Origin: an uncultured Bacilli bacterium
GTDB taxonomy: Bacteria > Bacillota_I > Bacilli_A > RF39 > UBA660
DNA length: 28,583 bases
NCBI GenBank assembly: GCA_934179675.1
Contig: CAKPQS010000017.1
Location: 1 to 28,583 of the forward strand
Reading direction: 5' to 3'
Of this stretch, positions 6,891 to 15,601 are shown piece by piece (the first letter of the stretch is position 1; every line of letters starts with the position of its first letter). Position numbers and translations under genes: made by a program. Below the pieces are notes generated by a model that did not search any database, was not told the DNA's origin, and saw only the letters and a program-made list of their open reading frames with translations.

Positions 6891-9398
6891 ATGGAAGACA
6901 TAATAAAGAGAATACATGACTATACACTAGAAGATATAATGGGAAACTGTTTTAAAAGATATGCAAAAGAAATAATCCAAAATAGAGCCTTACCAGATGT
7001 AAGAGACGGATTAAAACCAGTACAAAGAAGAATATTATATACAATGTATAAAGATAGAAATACTTATGATCATGAATACAGAAAATGTGCTAAAACAGTA
7101 GGTAATGTAATGGGATCATACCATCCACATGGCGATTCATCAATATACGAAGCAATGGTAAGAATGAGTCAATGGTGGAAAAGTAACGCTATTTGTATTG
7201 ATATGCAAGGAAATAACGGATCTATGGATGGTGACGGAGCAGCAGCAATGCGTTACACAGAAGCAAGACTATCCAAAATAAGCAACGAATTTTTAAAAGA
7301 CATCGAAAAAAACACTGTTGTTTGGAGTCCTAACTATGATGATACACTAGAAGAACCAACAGTATTACCAGTTAAATTTCCAGCCATATTAGTAAATGGT
7401 GCAACAGGAATAAGTGCCGGATATGCAACTAATATACCACCACATAATCTAGGAGAAGTAATAGACGCAACAATTAAAAGAATCGATTCCCCAAACTGTC
7501 GATTAGACACTATATTAGATATTGTAAAAGGACCAGATTTTCCAACAGGTGGCATTGTCGAAGGAAAAAAAGGCATAATCGACGCCTTTACAAATGGTAG
7601 AGGAAAAGTAATCGTAAAATCAAAATGTGAAATAGTTAAAGAAAAAAACAAAAAACAAATAATAGTAACTGAAATACCATTTGATGTAAATAAAGCATTA
7701 TTAGTAAAAAAAATAGATGAAATAAGAATCGACAAAAAAGTAGATGGCATAACAGAAGTAAGAGATGAAACCGATAGAGATGGCTTAAGAATCGCGATCG
7801 ATCTAAAAAAAGAAGCAAATGAAGAATTAATATTAAACTATCTACTTAAAAATACAGAATTACAAATTAGTTACGCTTATAATATGGTTGCAATAGTAAA
7901 TAAAAGACCAATGACACTTGGAATAATTGCCATATTAGATGCTTATATAAATCATTTAGAAGAAGTAATCACTAAAAGAACAGAATACGATTTAGAAAAA
8001 GCAAAAGCAAGAATGCATATCGTAGAAGGCTTAATAAAAGCACTAGGAATGTTAGATGAAATAATCAAAACAATTAGAAAAAGTAAAAATAAAGAAGATG
8101 CAAAACAAAACCTTCATACACTTTATGATTTTACACTATTACAAGCAGACGCTATTGTAACAATGCAATTATATAAATTAACAAACACAGACGTAACATT
8201 ACTTGAAGAAGAACATAAAAATTTAAGCTTAATTATAACTGAATTAGAAAAAATATTAAACAATCCTGAAGAACTAAAAACAGTCATGAAAAATGAATTA
8301 AGAAATATTAAAAAAGAATATGCTGTGCCAAGAAAAACAGAAATAAAAGATGAAATAACCGAAATTAAAATAGATACAACCGATATGATAACTAAAGAAG
8401 ATGTTATTGTTGTTGTAACACATGACGGATATATCAAAAGAGTAAGTAGTAGAAGTTATTCATCAAGTGATAATGAACCAAACCTAAAAGAAGGAGATTA
8501 CATTATTAGACTAGCTAATATGAATACCCTTGATACACTATTATTATTTACAGACAAAGGAAATTATTTATATTTACCAGTTTATCTAATCCCAGATGCA
8601 AAATGGAAAGAAATGGGTAAACATATAAGTAATGTTATAAAAATAGATGAAAATGAACATATAATTAATGCATATCCAATATATGATTTTGATGAAACAA
8701 ACGTCATTACATTTACTAAACTAGGAATGGTTAAAAGAAGTATGTTAAAAGACTATAAAGTATCAAGATATAATAAACCAATAAGTGCAATTAAACTAAA
8801 AGACAACGATGAAGTAATTAATGTATCAATAGACAATAATACTAACATTTTTATCTCAACATTAAACGGAAATGGATTATGGTATAGTACAGAAGAAGTA
8901 CCATTATCAGGCGTAAAATCAAGCGGTGTTAAAGCAATTAACCTTAAAAACGATGAAGTAGTAAGTGCTTATACATTTGCTGAAACAGAAGAATATTTAA
9001 CAGTCATAACCGATAAAAGTACAGGAAAAAGAGTTAAATTAACAGAATTTGAAAAAACATCAAGAGGTAAAAAAGGAGTTTTAATAATCAGGGATGTTAA
9101 AACTAACCCTTACCATATTTTAAAAACATTCATTGTAAATAAAGTAAATATTGGTTATAAAATAAAAAATGATATTGATTATATAAAATTAACCGAATTA
9201 CCAATAGTTGATAGATATTCAGCTGGAAGTACTATAACTAAAGGAAAAATAACAGATGCTTTTATAGAATGCTGTCTTGTAAAAAAAGAAGAAATAACAA
9301 AAGATGATACAAAAGAAAAGAAAACAAGTATTGAAGAAATAGATAAAAAAATATATACAATTGATGATTTTTTAGAAACAATTGAATTTTTAGATTAG
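6891..9398 (+). CDS. parC: DNA topoisomerase IV subunit A (ParC)
   Basis: A type IIA topoisomerase subunit that cuts and rejoins DNA to separate daughter chromosomes. The start at 6891 follows a GGTGAG (6881-6886); ATG 6879 is an in-frame alternative. Motifs in order: RALPDVRDGLKPVQRRILY, KTVGNVMGSYHPHGDSSIYE (quinolone-resistance region), and AAAMRYTEARL with the DNA-linking tyrosine near residue 122. Then EPTVLPVKFPAILVNGATGI, a coiled-coil tower, and a beta-pinwheel C-terminal domain. The C-terminal domain has only a degenerate GyrA box (SRGKKG instead of QRRGGKG), which favours ParC over GyrA. The 835-aa length fits. ParE is not in the window, so parC stands apart from its usual partner. 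pyrH follows 9 nt after the stop. Confidence 0.88.
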   Translation: MEDIIKRIHDYTLEDIMGNCFKRYAKEIIQNRALPDVRDGLKPVQRRILYTMYKDRNTYDHEYRKCAKTVGNVMGSYHPHGDSSIYEAMVRMSQWWKSNAICIDMQGNNGSMDGDGAAAMRYTEARLSKISNEFLKDIEKNTVVWSPNYDDTLEEPTVLPVKFPAILVNGATGISAGYATNIPPHNLGEVIDATIKRIDSPNCRLDTILDIVKGPDFPTGGIVEGKKGIIDAFTNGRGKVIVKSKCEIVKEKNKKQIIVTEIPFDVNKALLVKKIDEIRIDKKVDGITEVRDETDRDGLRIAIDLKKEANEELILNYLLKNTELQISYAYNMVAIVNKRPMTLGIIAILDAYINHLEEVITKRTEYDLEKAKARMHIVEGLIKALGMLDEIIKTIRKSKNKEDAKQNLHTLYDFTLLQADAIVTMQLYKLTNTDVTLLEEEHKNLSLIITELEKILNNPEELKTVMKNELRNIKKEYAVPRKTEIKDEITEIKIDTTDMITKEDVIVVVTHDGYIKRVSSRSYSSSDNEPNLKEGDYIIRLANMNTLDTLLLFTDKGNYLYLPVYLIPDAKWKEMGKHISNVIKIDENEHIINAYPIYDFDETNVITFTKLGMVKRSMLKDYKVSRYNKPISAIKLKDNDEVINVSIDNNTNIFISTLNGNGLWYSTEEVPLSGVKSSGVKAINLKNDEVVSAYTFAETEEYLTVITDKSTGKRVKLTEFEKTSRGKKGVLIIRDVKTNPYHILKTFIVNKVNIGYKIKNDIDYIKLTELPIVDRYSAGSTITKGKITDAFIECCLVKKEEITKDDTKEKKTSIEEIDKKIYTIDDFLETIEFLD

Positions 9399-9407
9399 GA
9401 GTAAATT

Positions 9408-10091
9408 ATGAGACTATTATTAAAATTAAGTGGCGAATTATTAGGCCAAAATGAAGTTTCATTTGCCAAAGCCTTAAAACTAGCATACATATTAAAAGAA
9501 TGTAAGAACAAAGGAAATGAAGTATGTATCGTAATTGGAGGAGGTAATTTATGGCGAGGAAGAAGCCATGAAGAAATGAATTTAACCGATAGTGATTCTA
9601 TTGGTATGCTTGCAACAACAATGAATGCAATATGCCTAAAATCAGCCTTAAAAGAAATAGGAGTTAAAGCAACAGTAATGTCTAGTATTAATCTAGAATT
9701 TACATCCAACTATAATACTGATAAAGCATTAGAACTAATTAAAGATGAAATAATCATTTTAGCAGGTGGACTTGGAATACCATGTTTATCAACTGATACA
9801 ACAGCAGCAATAAGAGGATCAGAATTAATGGTTGATTATATATTAAAAGGAACTAATGTTGATGGAATATATGATAGCGATCCAAGAACAAATTTAAATG
9901 CCACAAAATATAATAGATTATCTTATAATGAAGCAATTAATAAAAAACTTAAAATTATGGATATTTCAGCGTTTGAAATATGCCAAAAAAATAACATCAA
10001 AATAGTCGTTTATGATGCTAGTGATATAAATAATATTGTTAAAGTATGTAATGGGGAGGCTATTGGAACAATAGTAAATAATTATGAATAA
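9408..10091 (+). CDS. pyrH: UMP kinase
   Basis: PyrH phosphorylates UMP to UDP with ATP in pyrimidine nucleotide synthesis. It belongs to the amino-acid-kinase fold. Visible marks are LLLKLSGELL at the N-terminus, IVIGGGNLWRGR, DSIGMLATTMNAICL, STDTTAAIRGSEL, KGTNVDGIYDSDPR and MDISAFEICQKNNI. The 227-aa length is slightly short for the family (about 240). AGGAG at 9397-9401 precedes the ATG and overlaps the parC stop. In most Firmicutes pyrH lies after rpsB-tsf; here rpsB-tsf is 16 kb away. The usual GTGxPFFTTDT loop reads GLGIPCLSTDT, a modest divergence. Confidence 0.93.
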   Translation: MRLLLKLSGELLGQNEVSFAKALKLAYILKECKNKGNEVCIVIGGGNLWRGRSHEEMNLTDSDSIGMLATTMNAICLKSALKEIGVKATVMSSINLEFTSNYNTDKALELIKDEIIILAGGLGIPCLSTDTTAAIRGSELMVDYILKGTNVDGIYDSDPRTNLNATKYNRLSYNEAINKKLKIMDISAFEICQKNNIKIVVYDASDINNIVKVCNGEAIGTIVNNYE

Positions 10092-10461
10092 AAAAGCATT
10101 TACACTAGTTGAATTACTTGCCGTTTTAATTGTTTTAGGAGTTGTAATAACAATTACCGCTACTAGTATTCTAAAACAAGTTAATGATTCAAAAAAAACA
10201 CTTACTGATGCTCAAAAAGATTTAGTAAAAAATGCAGCAATAAATTATGCTGATCAAAAAGGATTCTTTAAAAAAAATAATAGTACTTATAATATTTGTA
10301 TTGAATCACTAAAAAATGAAGGATTAGTAGATGATGATATAATAAGTGTTTTAGAAAAAAATAATAAATATTTTATTAAATTAACTGTAAAATGTGAAAA
10401 TAAATGTTATTTTGTAGCCGATGATTTAAAACAATATACTGATAGTTCTATATGTAATTAG
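10084..10461 (+). CDS. Type IV prepilin-like / pseudopilin protein
   Basis: The 125-aa protein begins MNKKAFTLVELLAVLIVLGVV, the class III signal of type IV prepilins and ComG-like pseudopilins. The short basic leader is cut before Phe, with Ala in place of the usual Gly at -1, and Glu5 of the mature form is present. A long N-terminal helix and a small C-terminal domain with four cysteines (one in NICIE, CENKC and the final CN) follow, so disulfides are possible. The ATG lies inside the end of pyrH (8-bp overlap) without its own clear ribosome binding site, so translation is likely coupled. No pilus assembly ATPase or prepilin peptidase is in the window, so its machine is unknown. A terminator overlaps its stop. 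Confidence 0.8.
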   Translation: MNKKAFTLVELLAVLIVLGVVITITATSILKQVNDSKKTLTDAQKDLVKNAAINYADQKGFFKKNNSTYNICIESLKNEGLVDDDIISVLEKNNKYFIKLTVKCENKCYFVADDLKQYTDSSICN

Positions 10462-10473
10462 AACTATCTTTTT
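10441..10473 (+). terminator. Terminator after prepilin gene
   Basis: GATAGTTCTA (10441-10450) and TAGAACTATC (10459-10468) form a perfect 10-bp stem with an 8-nt loop, followed by five T. Confidence 0.88.
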
Positions 10474-10496
10474 GTAAACAATATTAACTTATTACA

Positions 10497-10502
10497 TATA
10501 AT
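10497..10502 (+). promoter_or_regulatory. Candidate -10 element of ylbD-ylbE
   Basis: TATAAT at 10497-10502 with no good -35. The ylbD ribosome binding site (AGGTGA, 10508-10513) begins 5 nt later, so any transcript leader would be very short. Confidence 0.35.
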
Positions 10503-10517
10503 TTAATAGGTGATTAT

Positions 10518-10868
10518 ATGGCAAAAGAAGAATTTAAAGAATTTGTAAAAAAAAATCCAAGCCTAATTAATTATGTTAATAATAATCAAATGACCTGGCA
10601 AAAATTTTATGAAATGTATGATATGTATGGTGAAAATAATAATATTTGGGATAAATATATAAATACAAGAAGTACTGAAAGAGATATTGCAGGTGGAATA
10701 GGTTTAGCAGAAGCTTTTAAATGGTTTAAAAATATTGATTTAGATAGTGTTCAAAGTGGCGTAAATAATTTACAAAAAGTAGTTGATATAATTCAAGATT
10801 TTGGACATAAAAGCACTAAAAAAGAAGATTATAAACCAAGGCCACTATATAAACATTTTGATGATTAA
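10518..10868 (+). CDS. ylbD: YlbD-family protein, putative spore coat protein
   Basis: The N-terminal half (EEFKEFVKKNPSLINYVNN...MTWQKFYEMYDMYGENNNIWDKY) matches the YlbD_coat family of Bacillales. There the signature is EFKxFVKxHPxLIxxV...TWQxxYExW...G..D..W. In Bacillus the family is annotated as a spore coat protein from proteomics; the biochemical role is unknown. The 116-aa product has a predicted helical second half and a charged tail. AGGTGA precedes the ATG by 4 nt. It overlaps ylbE by one base (TAATG), and the ylbD-ylbE order matches Bacillus, with rsmD (ylbH) further downstream. Confidence 0.82.
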   Translation: MAKEEFKEFVKKNPSLINYVNNNQMTWQKFYEMYDMYGENNNIWDKYINTRSTERDIAGGIGLAEAFKWFKNIDLDSVQSGVNNLQKVVDIIQDFGHKSTKKEDYKPRPLYKHFDD

Positions 10869-11089
10869 TGTATATAAATACTCAATTTAAAATAAAAAGT
10901 AATCCTAAATATATTGAATATCTGCATAATAATTCTTATTGGTATAAAAAATTAAACAGAAGTTCAAAAAATTTTATTTTATTTGAAAATGATGTTAAAG
11001 ATAAAATGCAACTTCGAATAACAGATAAAATAAGTGAAGTAGCAGGTGCAATTGATATGTTATCAACTTTTTTATCCAAAATCAAATAG
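10868..11089 (+). CDS. ylbE: YlbE-like protein
   Basis: A 73-aa protein with PKYIEYLHNNSYWYKKLNRSSKNFILFENDVKD and a C-terminal helix. It fits the YlbE-like family pattern (L...I...P.WYRxLxRxPxxxxxFE...). Its place right after ylbD supports this. Function is unknown. The start codon overlaps the ylbD stop by one base. Confidence 0.78.
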   Translation: MYINTQFKIKSNPKYIEYLHNNSYWYKKLNRSSKNFILFENDVKDKMQLRITDKISEVAGAIDMLSTFLSKIK

Positions 11090-11109
11090 GCTAAAAAGCC
11101 TATTTTTTT
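11084..11109 (+). terminator. Terminator between convergent ylbE and the reverse membrane gene
   Basis: AAATAGGCT (11084-11092) and AGCCTATTT (11097-11105) form a perfect 9-bp stem with an AAAA loop and seven T on the plus strand. The stop codons of both converging genes lie in the stem. On the minus strand the T tract is weaker. Confidence 0.88.
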
Positions 11110-12863
11110 AAAGTTTTCTTTTTAGAACTAATAATAAAATTAGAACCACCAAGGATTACACTTGTTGTTTTTGTTTTATCCATAATACTTTGAACATATT
11201 TATTAATTTCAATTAATCTTTCATTAACACTATCTTTAATAAAAGAATAATTAATATTTGATCTATCTATAGTACTACTATTAATATAATCAGTAAGTTT
11301 ACAAATAGAATCTAAATTCATATTTTTAACAGAATAACTAATAAACTTATATTCATCTAAACTATTTAAAGTATCATACATATCCTTACCATTTTTTAAA
11401 CACAATTCATTTACAAAATTTGGGTTATTAATAAAATCCATTTTTACTAAATTTTCTTCTGGAACAATTTTTACTTCTGGAACAATTTTTTCAGAAACAT
11501 ACAAATCAGGAGCAGGACCAGGAAGAGGACTTGGAACAGAAGGACTTGGAGTACACGTTGGAGTAGGGGTACAAGTTGGACTTTCAATTACTTTTTCTAT
11601 TTTTACATCTTTAATTAAATCATATTTTTTGTATGAATTAGGAAATAATTGTAGTCTTAAACTATCAAGAAATGTATTATCGATAAAAATATCAACAATA
11701 GTTAATAACCCTAAAACTAATACAATTGTATAATATAAAGTACTAAAAAAATCTTTACCACACTTAAATAATTTATCTTTAAAACTCATATTTTTTCGTT
11801 CTAATCTTGTAAGAAGTTTAGTAACTTTAATTTTATTTATAAAAGATAATTTATTTATACCCATCTTTAATTCTAAAATAGATGAAGCATTAGATATATT
11901 AATATTGTTTTCTTTTAAATAAGTAATAATATTTATAATATTTTTATCTACAACATAATTATCAAAATTATCTTTAGCATATAAAATAGAATCAATATCT
12001 AAATCTTTTTTATAATTATTTATAAATATTTTTCTTTGAATATAATTTTTAACTGAATTAAATATTTTTTTGCCTGTATTAAAAATCAAATAAAAAGATG
12101 AAGTAATAATAGAAGTTAAAATTATATTTTCTTTAGCAATTAAACTTGTTCCAACAATAGGAATAAACTGAATACTTTTAGTTAAAATAGTACCTAAAAC
12201 CATACCAATAATACCAATAGTAGACTTTTTAGAAATATTATTAAATAAAATACCAAGACCAGCACTATTATATATACTAGCCATTATACTTGGATCAACA
12301 GAATTAATACTAGTTGCAACAAACATTCCCATACTAGCACCTATTAAAATAGGCTTAATAATTGAATTTTTAAATTCTTTATATAAATTATTAGAACAAC
12401 TATCAAAAATTTTGGTATCGTATTTATTACCAGTTAAATTATTTAATAAATTGATTAAATTTATTTTTTTATCAATATCTAAATTATATATTTTATTTCT
12501 TAAATCTAAATAAGAAGAAGGAATATCCTCATTATTCCGTTTTAAAAATACATTTATATAATTAATTAAATCATCATCAAATCTTGTATTAACAGTTTTC
12601 TTATTTTCTTTAGTAATCTCAAGTTCGTGAAGTATTTTATTAGCATAAAAATTTTTCTTTTCTACATTGCTATATTTTATGATCTTATTTAAATCAACAA
12701 TATTTTTTAAAACAATTAATAATGAAAAAGCAAATTTAATTTGAATAGAAGGTGCCATAATAAGAATTGTATTAATTGCTAAAGAAGAAATAATAGCTTT
12801 TATACATGCATTAAAAATAGAAATATATTTATTGTTTTTTAAATAAAAAATAGTATTTTTCAT
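11100..12863 (-). CDS. Multi-pass membrane protein with Pro/Thr/Cys-rich linker, unknown function
   Basis: I do not recognise this family. The 587-aa product has hydrophobic segments near residues 15-35, 40-55, about 170-260 (several, Gly- and Ile-rich) and 370-395. After the last one there is a low-complexity linker of Pro, Thr, Ser and two Cys (about 425-450; SPTCTPTPTCTPSPSVPSPL), then a soluble C-terminal domain of about 130 residues. The linker resembles a cell-wall-spanning stalk, so the C-terminal domain may be outside the cell. That is inference. AGGGA precedes the ATG. It lies between ylbE and rsmD, where Bacillus has ylbF and ylbG, and is the only large intact reverse-strand gene here. 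It has its own strong promoter. Confidence 0.8.
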   Translation of the reverse strand: MKNTIFYLKNNKYISIFNACIKAIISSLAINTILIMAPSIQIKFAFSLLIVLKNIVDLNKIIKYSNVEKKNFYANKILHELEITKENKKTVNTRFDDDLINYINVFLKRNNEDIPSSYLDLRNKIYNLDIDKKINLINLLNNLTGNKYDTKIFDSCSNNLYKEFKNSIIKPILIGASMGMFVATSINSVDPSIMASIYNSAGLGILFNNISKKSTIGIIGMVLGTILTKSIQFIPIVGTSLIAKENIILTSIITSSFYLIFNTGKKIFNSVKNYIQRKIFINNYKKDLDIDSILYAKDNFDNYVVDKNIINIITYLKENNINISNASSILELKMGINKLSFINKIKVTKLLTRLERKNMSFKDKLFKCGKDFFSTLYYTIVLVLGLLTIVDIFIDNTFLDSLRLQLFPNSYKKYDLIKDVKIEKVIESPTCTPTPTCTPSPSVPSPLPGPAPDLYVSEKIVPEVKIVPEENLVKMDFINNPNFVNELCLKNGKDMYDTLNSLDEYKFISYSVKNMNLDSICKLTDYINSSTIDRSNINYSFIKDSVNERLIEINKYVQSIMDKTKTTSVILGGSNFIISSKKKTLKK

Positions 12864-12886
12864 AACATTTCCCTCGATCGCCCCAT

Positions 12887-12915
12887 ATTATAGCATACGA
12901 AAATTAAAATGTATA
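12887..12915 (-). promoter_or_regulatory. Promoter of the reverse membrane protein gene
   Basis: On the minus strand: TATACA (plus 12910-12915), 17 nt, then TATAAT (plus 12887-12892) with an upstream TG making an extended -10. Confidence 0.75.
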
Positions 12916-12944
12916 TAGACAATTTAAAATATATTTTATATAAT
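12916..12944 (+). promoter_or_regulatory. Promoter of rsmD, back to back with the divergent promoter
   Basis: TAGACA (12916-12921), 17 nt, TATAAT (12939-12944). Its -35 box directly abuts the -35 box of the divergent promoter. The rsmD ribosome binding site starts about 6 nt after the -10. Confidence 0.75.
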
Positions 12945-12960
12945 GGATTAGGTGATTAAT

Positions 12961-13485
12961 TTGCGTATAATAAGTGGAAAATATAAAGGAAAAATAATCA
13001 AAGAATATAACATTTTAGGAACAAGACCAACAATGGATCGCATAAAAGAATCCTTGTTCGCGATGATTCAATCATATATTCCAGAAAGTATTTGTTTAGA
13101 CCTTTTTTGTGGTAGCGGAAGCCTTGGAATTGAAGCCTTAAGTAATGGAGCTAAAGAGTGCTATTTTATTGATAAAAATAAAAAGATAACAGAAATATTA
13201 AAAAATAATACTAAAGACATTGATAATGTTTTTATTATTAATAATGATTTTCAAACATTTTTAAAAAACACAAAAGTAAAATTTGATATTATCTTTTTAG
13301 ATCCCCCTTATGATTTGTTTTTAATAAATGATGCCATTAAATTAATTGAACAAAACAATATATTAAATAAAAATGGATTAATCATTTGTGAATATACAAA
13401 AGAAAATATAAAATCAAATTATGAAATATATAAAGAAAAAAAATATGGTGATAAATATATAAAAATATACATTAAAAATAATTAA
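12961..13485 (+). CDS. rsmD: 16S rRNA (guanine966-N2)-methyltransferase RsmD
   Basis: RsmD methylates G966 of 16S rRNA using S-adenosylmethionine. The TTG at 12961 is chosen because AGGTGA (12950-12955) precedes it and the protein then begins MRIISGKYKG, as in the family. Motif I is LDLFCGSGSLGIEALS and the catalytic motif is LDPPYD. GTRPTMDRIKESLF is the conserved N-terminal block. The 174-aa length is typical (about 185). In Bacillus this gene is ylbH, usually followed by coaD; here a bacteriocin exporter follows instead. Confidence 0.92.
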   Translation: MRIISGKYKGKIIKEYNILGTRPTMDRIKESLFAMIQSYIPESICLDLFCGSGSLGIEALSNGAKECYFIDKNKKITEILKNNTKDIDNVFIINNDFQTFLKNTKVKFDIIFLDPPYDLFLINDAIKLIEQNNILNKNGLIICEYTKENIKSNYEIYKEKKYGDKYIKIYIKNN

Positions 13486-13500
13486 ATGTATATTTTTTTT
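13461..13500 (+). terminator. Terminator of rsmD
   Basis: A 13-bp stem from 13461-13473 and 13485-13497, AT-rich with one GC-containing core (TATACATT/AATGTATA), ending in a T run. It overlaps the last rsmD codons. Confidence 0.75.
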
Positions 13501-13561
13501 TAAAATTAACAAGGAAATTGCTAAAAAAAACCGTATAGTATTATCGGGAGGGGATAAAGGC

Positions 13562-15601
13562 ATGAAAAAATATCCATTCATAAAACAGACTGAACAAAAA
13601 GATTGTGCTGCAACATGTATGTCAATGATATTAAAATATTATGGTGCTTATGTAAGCATGGAAGAATTAAGAGATGTAACCAATACGAGCAAATATGGGG
13701 TAAGCGTATATGATTTAGTAGAAGCATTTAAAAAATATGGTTTTTCAGCCGAAGCATTGGAAGGTAAAATAGAAGATATAAAAAAAGATAATATTTATTT
13801 TCCTTTTATAGCTCACTTAAAAATAAATAATGGTCATTATGTAATTGTATATGAAATTAATTATAAAAAAAATAAAATAGTAATAGGTGACCCGGGAACA
13901 AAATTAAAAACTATTACTATTGATGAATTTATAAAAATTTGGGACAATATCATAATTACAATGTATCCTATAAAAAAACTTCCCTATAAACCAGAAAAAA
14001 TTAATATTTATTCATTTATATGGCATTTCTTAAAAAATCAAAAAGTTAATCTTTGGCAAGTATTAATATTTTCCTTTTTAGTAACAATCTTTACAATATG
14101 CTCAACATATTATTTTCAGTTTATAATTGATGCTTTAAATAATAAACAAAAATTATTTTATATATTTTTAAGTTTTATATTTTTAGGTATCGTTAAAGAA
14201 ATAACTACATATATGAAAAATAAAATATTTAATTATGTTAAATATGAAATGGATATAGATATGAACTATGATGTTTATAAACAAATGATTTATTTACCCT
14301 TCAAATATTATGCTGATCGCAATATAGGTGATATTATATCAAGAATTAATAACTTAAATAATGTTAAAGAATATATGTGTGATATTATTTTAAATTTTAT
14401 AACAAGTATATTTGTAAGTTTTATTGCTAGTTTACTCTTATTTTCAATAAGCGCAAAATTGCTCTTTTTAGCGCTCCTAAACATAGCACTATATTCAATA
14501 ATTTCTTTATTATTTAATAAATATTTTAAAAATAAAATAATTGATATTCAAGAAAACAAAGCAGTAGAAGTAAGTTATCTAACTGAAACAATAAGTGCAT
14601 ATAATACCATAAAAGGAATTAATCTTTATAAATACGTTTTAAATAAATATAAAAATAAATTAAGATTATTTAGCTATAAATATTTTAAAACGAAAAATGT
14701 AAGTGAAATAATGAATTTATTTGAAAATATTATTATATTAATTTTTACATCTTTCATCATTTATAAAGGTGCACTTATGGTTGGAAATAATGAGATTAGT
14801 TTAGGAAAACTAATAACTTTTAATTACTTATTTAGCTATTTATTTGAACCCCTAAAAAGTATTTTAGATTCTTTGCTAAATTTAAATGAAATAAAAAGTT
14901 CAATTAAAAGAATAATTGATTTATATTACTATGAAGAAGATACCAAAGAAGAAAAAATTGAATCTGGCAATATAGAAATTAAAAATCTAAATTTTGCATA
15001 TAACTATAAAAATATATTAAAAAATATTAACTTATCAATTAAACCAAATGAAAAAATAATGGTTATAGGTGCAAGTGGATCAGGAAAAAGTAGTTTATTT
15101 AAATTATTACTAAAATATTATAAAGCCGAAAAAAACAGCATAATGATAGATAATATTGATATCAATGATATCGATATAAATGGTGATATATGTTATATAT
15201 CCCAAAATGAAATGCTCTTTAATACAAGTTTATATGAAAATCTAATACTTGATAGTAAAACAAAACAAAAAGAAGTTAATGAAATATCACATAAAGTATA
15301 TTTAAATAAAGATTATCAAATGTTAATAGAAGATAATGGTTTTAATTTGTCAGGGGGCGAGAAAATGCGAGTTGTTTTAGCACGAACATTACTCAAAAAA
15401 CCTAAAATATTAATAATTGATGAAGGTTTAAATGCCGTAGATGTTAATTTAGAAAGAAAAATTTTAAAAAATATCTTAAATATGAATATGACAATTATTT
15501 TTGTTTCGCATCGACTTGATAATATGGATTTATTTAAACGCGTAGTTGAGCTTAAAGAAGGGAGAATTATAAAAGATGTTTCCATTTGTAATTCAAACTA
15601 A
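13562..15601 (+). CDS. Bacteriocin ABC exporter with C39 leader peptidase domain
   Basis: A 679-aa peptidase-containing ABC transporter that cuts double-glycine leaders and exports the mature peptide. The N-terminal C39 domain has Cys15 (QKDCAATCM), His92 (NNGHYVIVYE) and Asp110 (IGDPG). A transmembrane domain spans about 150-400. The ATPase domain has Walker A GASGSGKSS (about 503-511), signature LSGGE (596-600), Walker B ILIIDEG (Asp620, Glu621) and His650. All catalytic residues are present, so it is probably active. It is shorter than typical LagD/ComA-like exporters (about 715). GGGAGGGG at 13546-13553 precedes the ATG. It overlaps the mini-HlyD gene by 26 bp, and the two substrate-like peptides lie just downstream. 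Confidence 0.93.
   Translation: MKKYPFIKQTEQKDCAATCMSMILKYYGAYVSMEELRDVTNTSKYGVSVYDLVEAFKKYGFSAEALEGKIEDIKKDNIYFPFIAHLKINNGHYVIVYEINYKKNKIVIGDPGTKLKTITIDEFIKIWDNIIITMYPIKKLPYKPEKINIYSFIWHFLKNQKVNLWQVLIFSFLVTIFTICSTYYFQFIIDALNNKQKLFYIFLSFIFLGIVKEITTYMKNKIFNYVKYEMDIDMNYDVYKQMIYLPFKYYADRNIGDIISRINNLNNVKEYMCDIILNFITSIFVSFIASLLLFSISAKLLFLALLNIALYSIISLLFNKYFKNKIIDIQENKAVEVSYLTETISAYNTIKGINLYKYVLNKYKNKLRLFSYKYFKTKNVSEIMNLFENIIILIFTSFIIYKGALMVGNNEISLGKLITFNYLFSYLFEPLKSILDSLLNLNEIKSSIKRIIDLYYYEEDTKEEKIESGNIEIKNLNFAYNYKNILKNINLSIKPNEKIMVIGASGSGKSSLFKLLLKYYKAEKNSIMIDNIDINDIDINGDICYISQNEMLFNTSLYENLILDSKTKQKEVNEISHKVYLNKDYQMLIEDNGFNLSGGEKMRVVLARTLLKKPKILIIDEGLNAVDVNLERKILKNILNMNMTIIFVSHRLDNMDLFKRVVELKEGRIIKDVSICNSN

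Noticed and set aside
7334..7750. 138-aa reverse-strand ORF inside parC
   Set aside because: Opposite a strongly conserved gene, Ser/Phe-rich composition from the antisense of AT-rich codons, no ribosome binding site.
9395..9709. 104-aa reverse-strand ORF over the start of pyrH
   Set aside because: Antisense shadow of the conserved pyrH N-terminus with no family features.
13506..13544. A full sigma-A promoter for the bacteriocin operon (TTAACA or TTGCTA with TATAGT or TATTAT)
   Set aside because: A -10-like TATAGT is present but no -35 box sits at 16-18 nt, so only the -10 pattern is mentioned.
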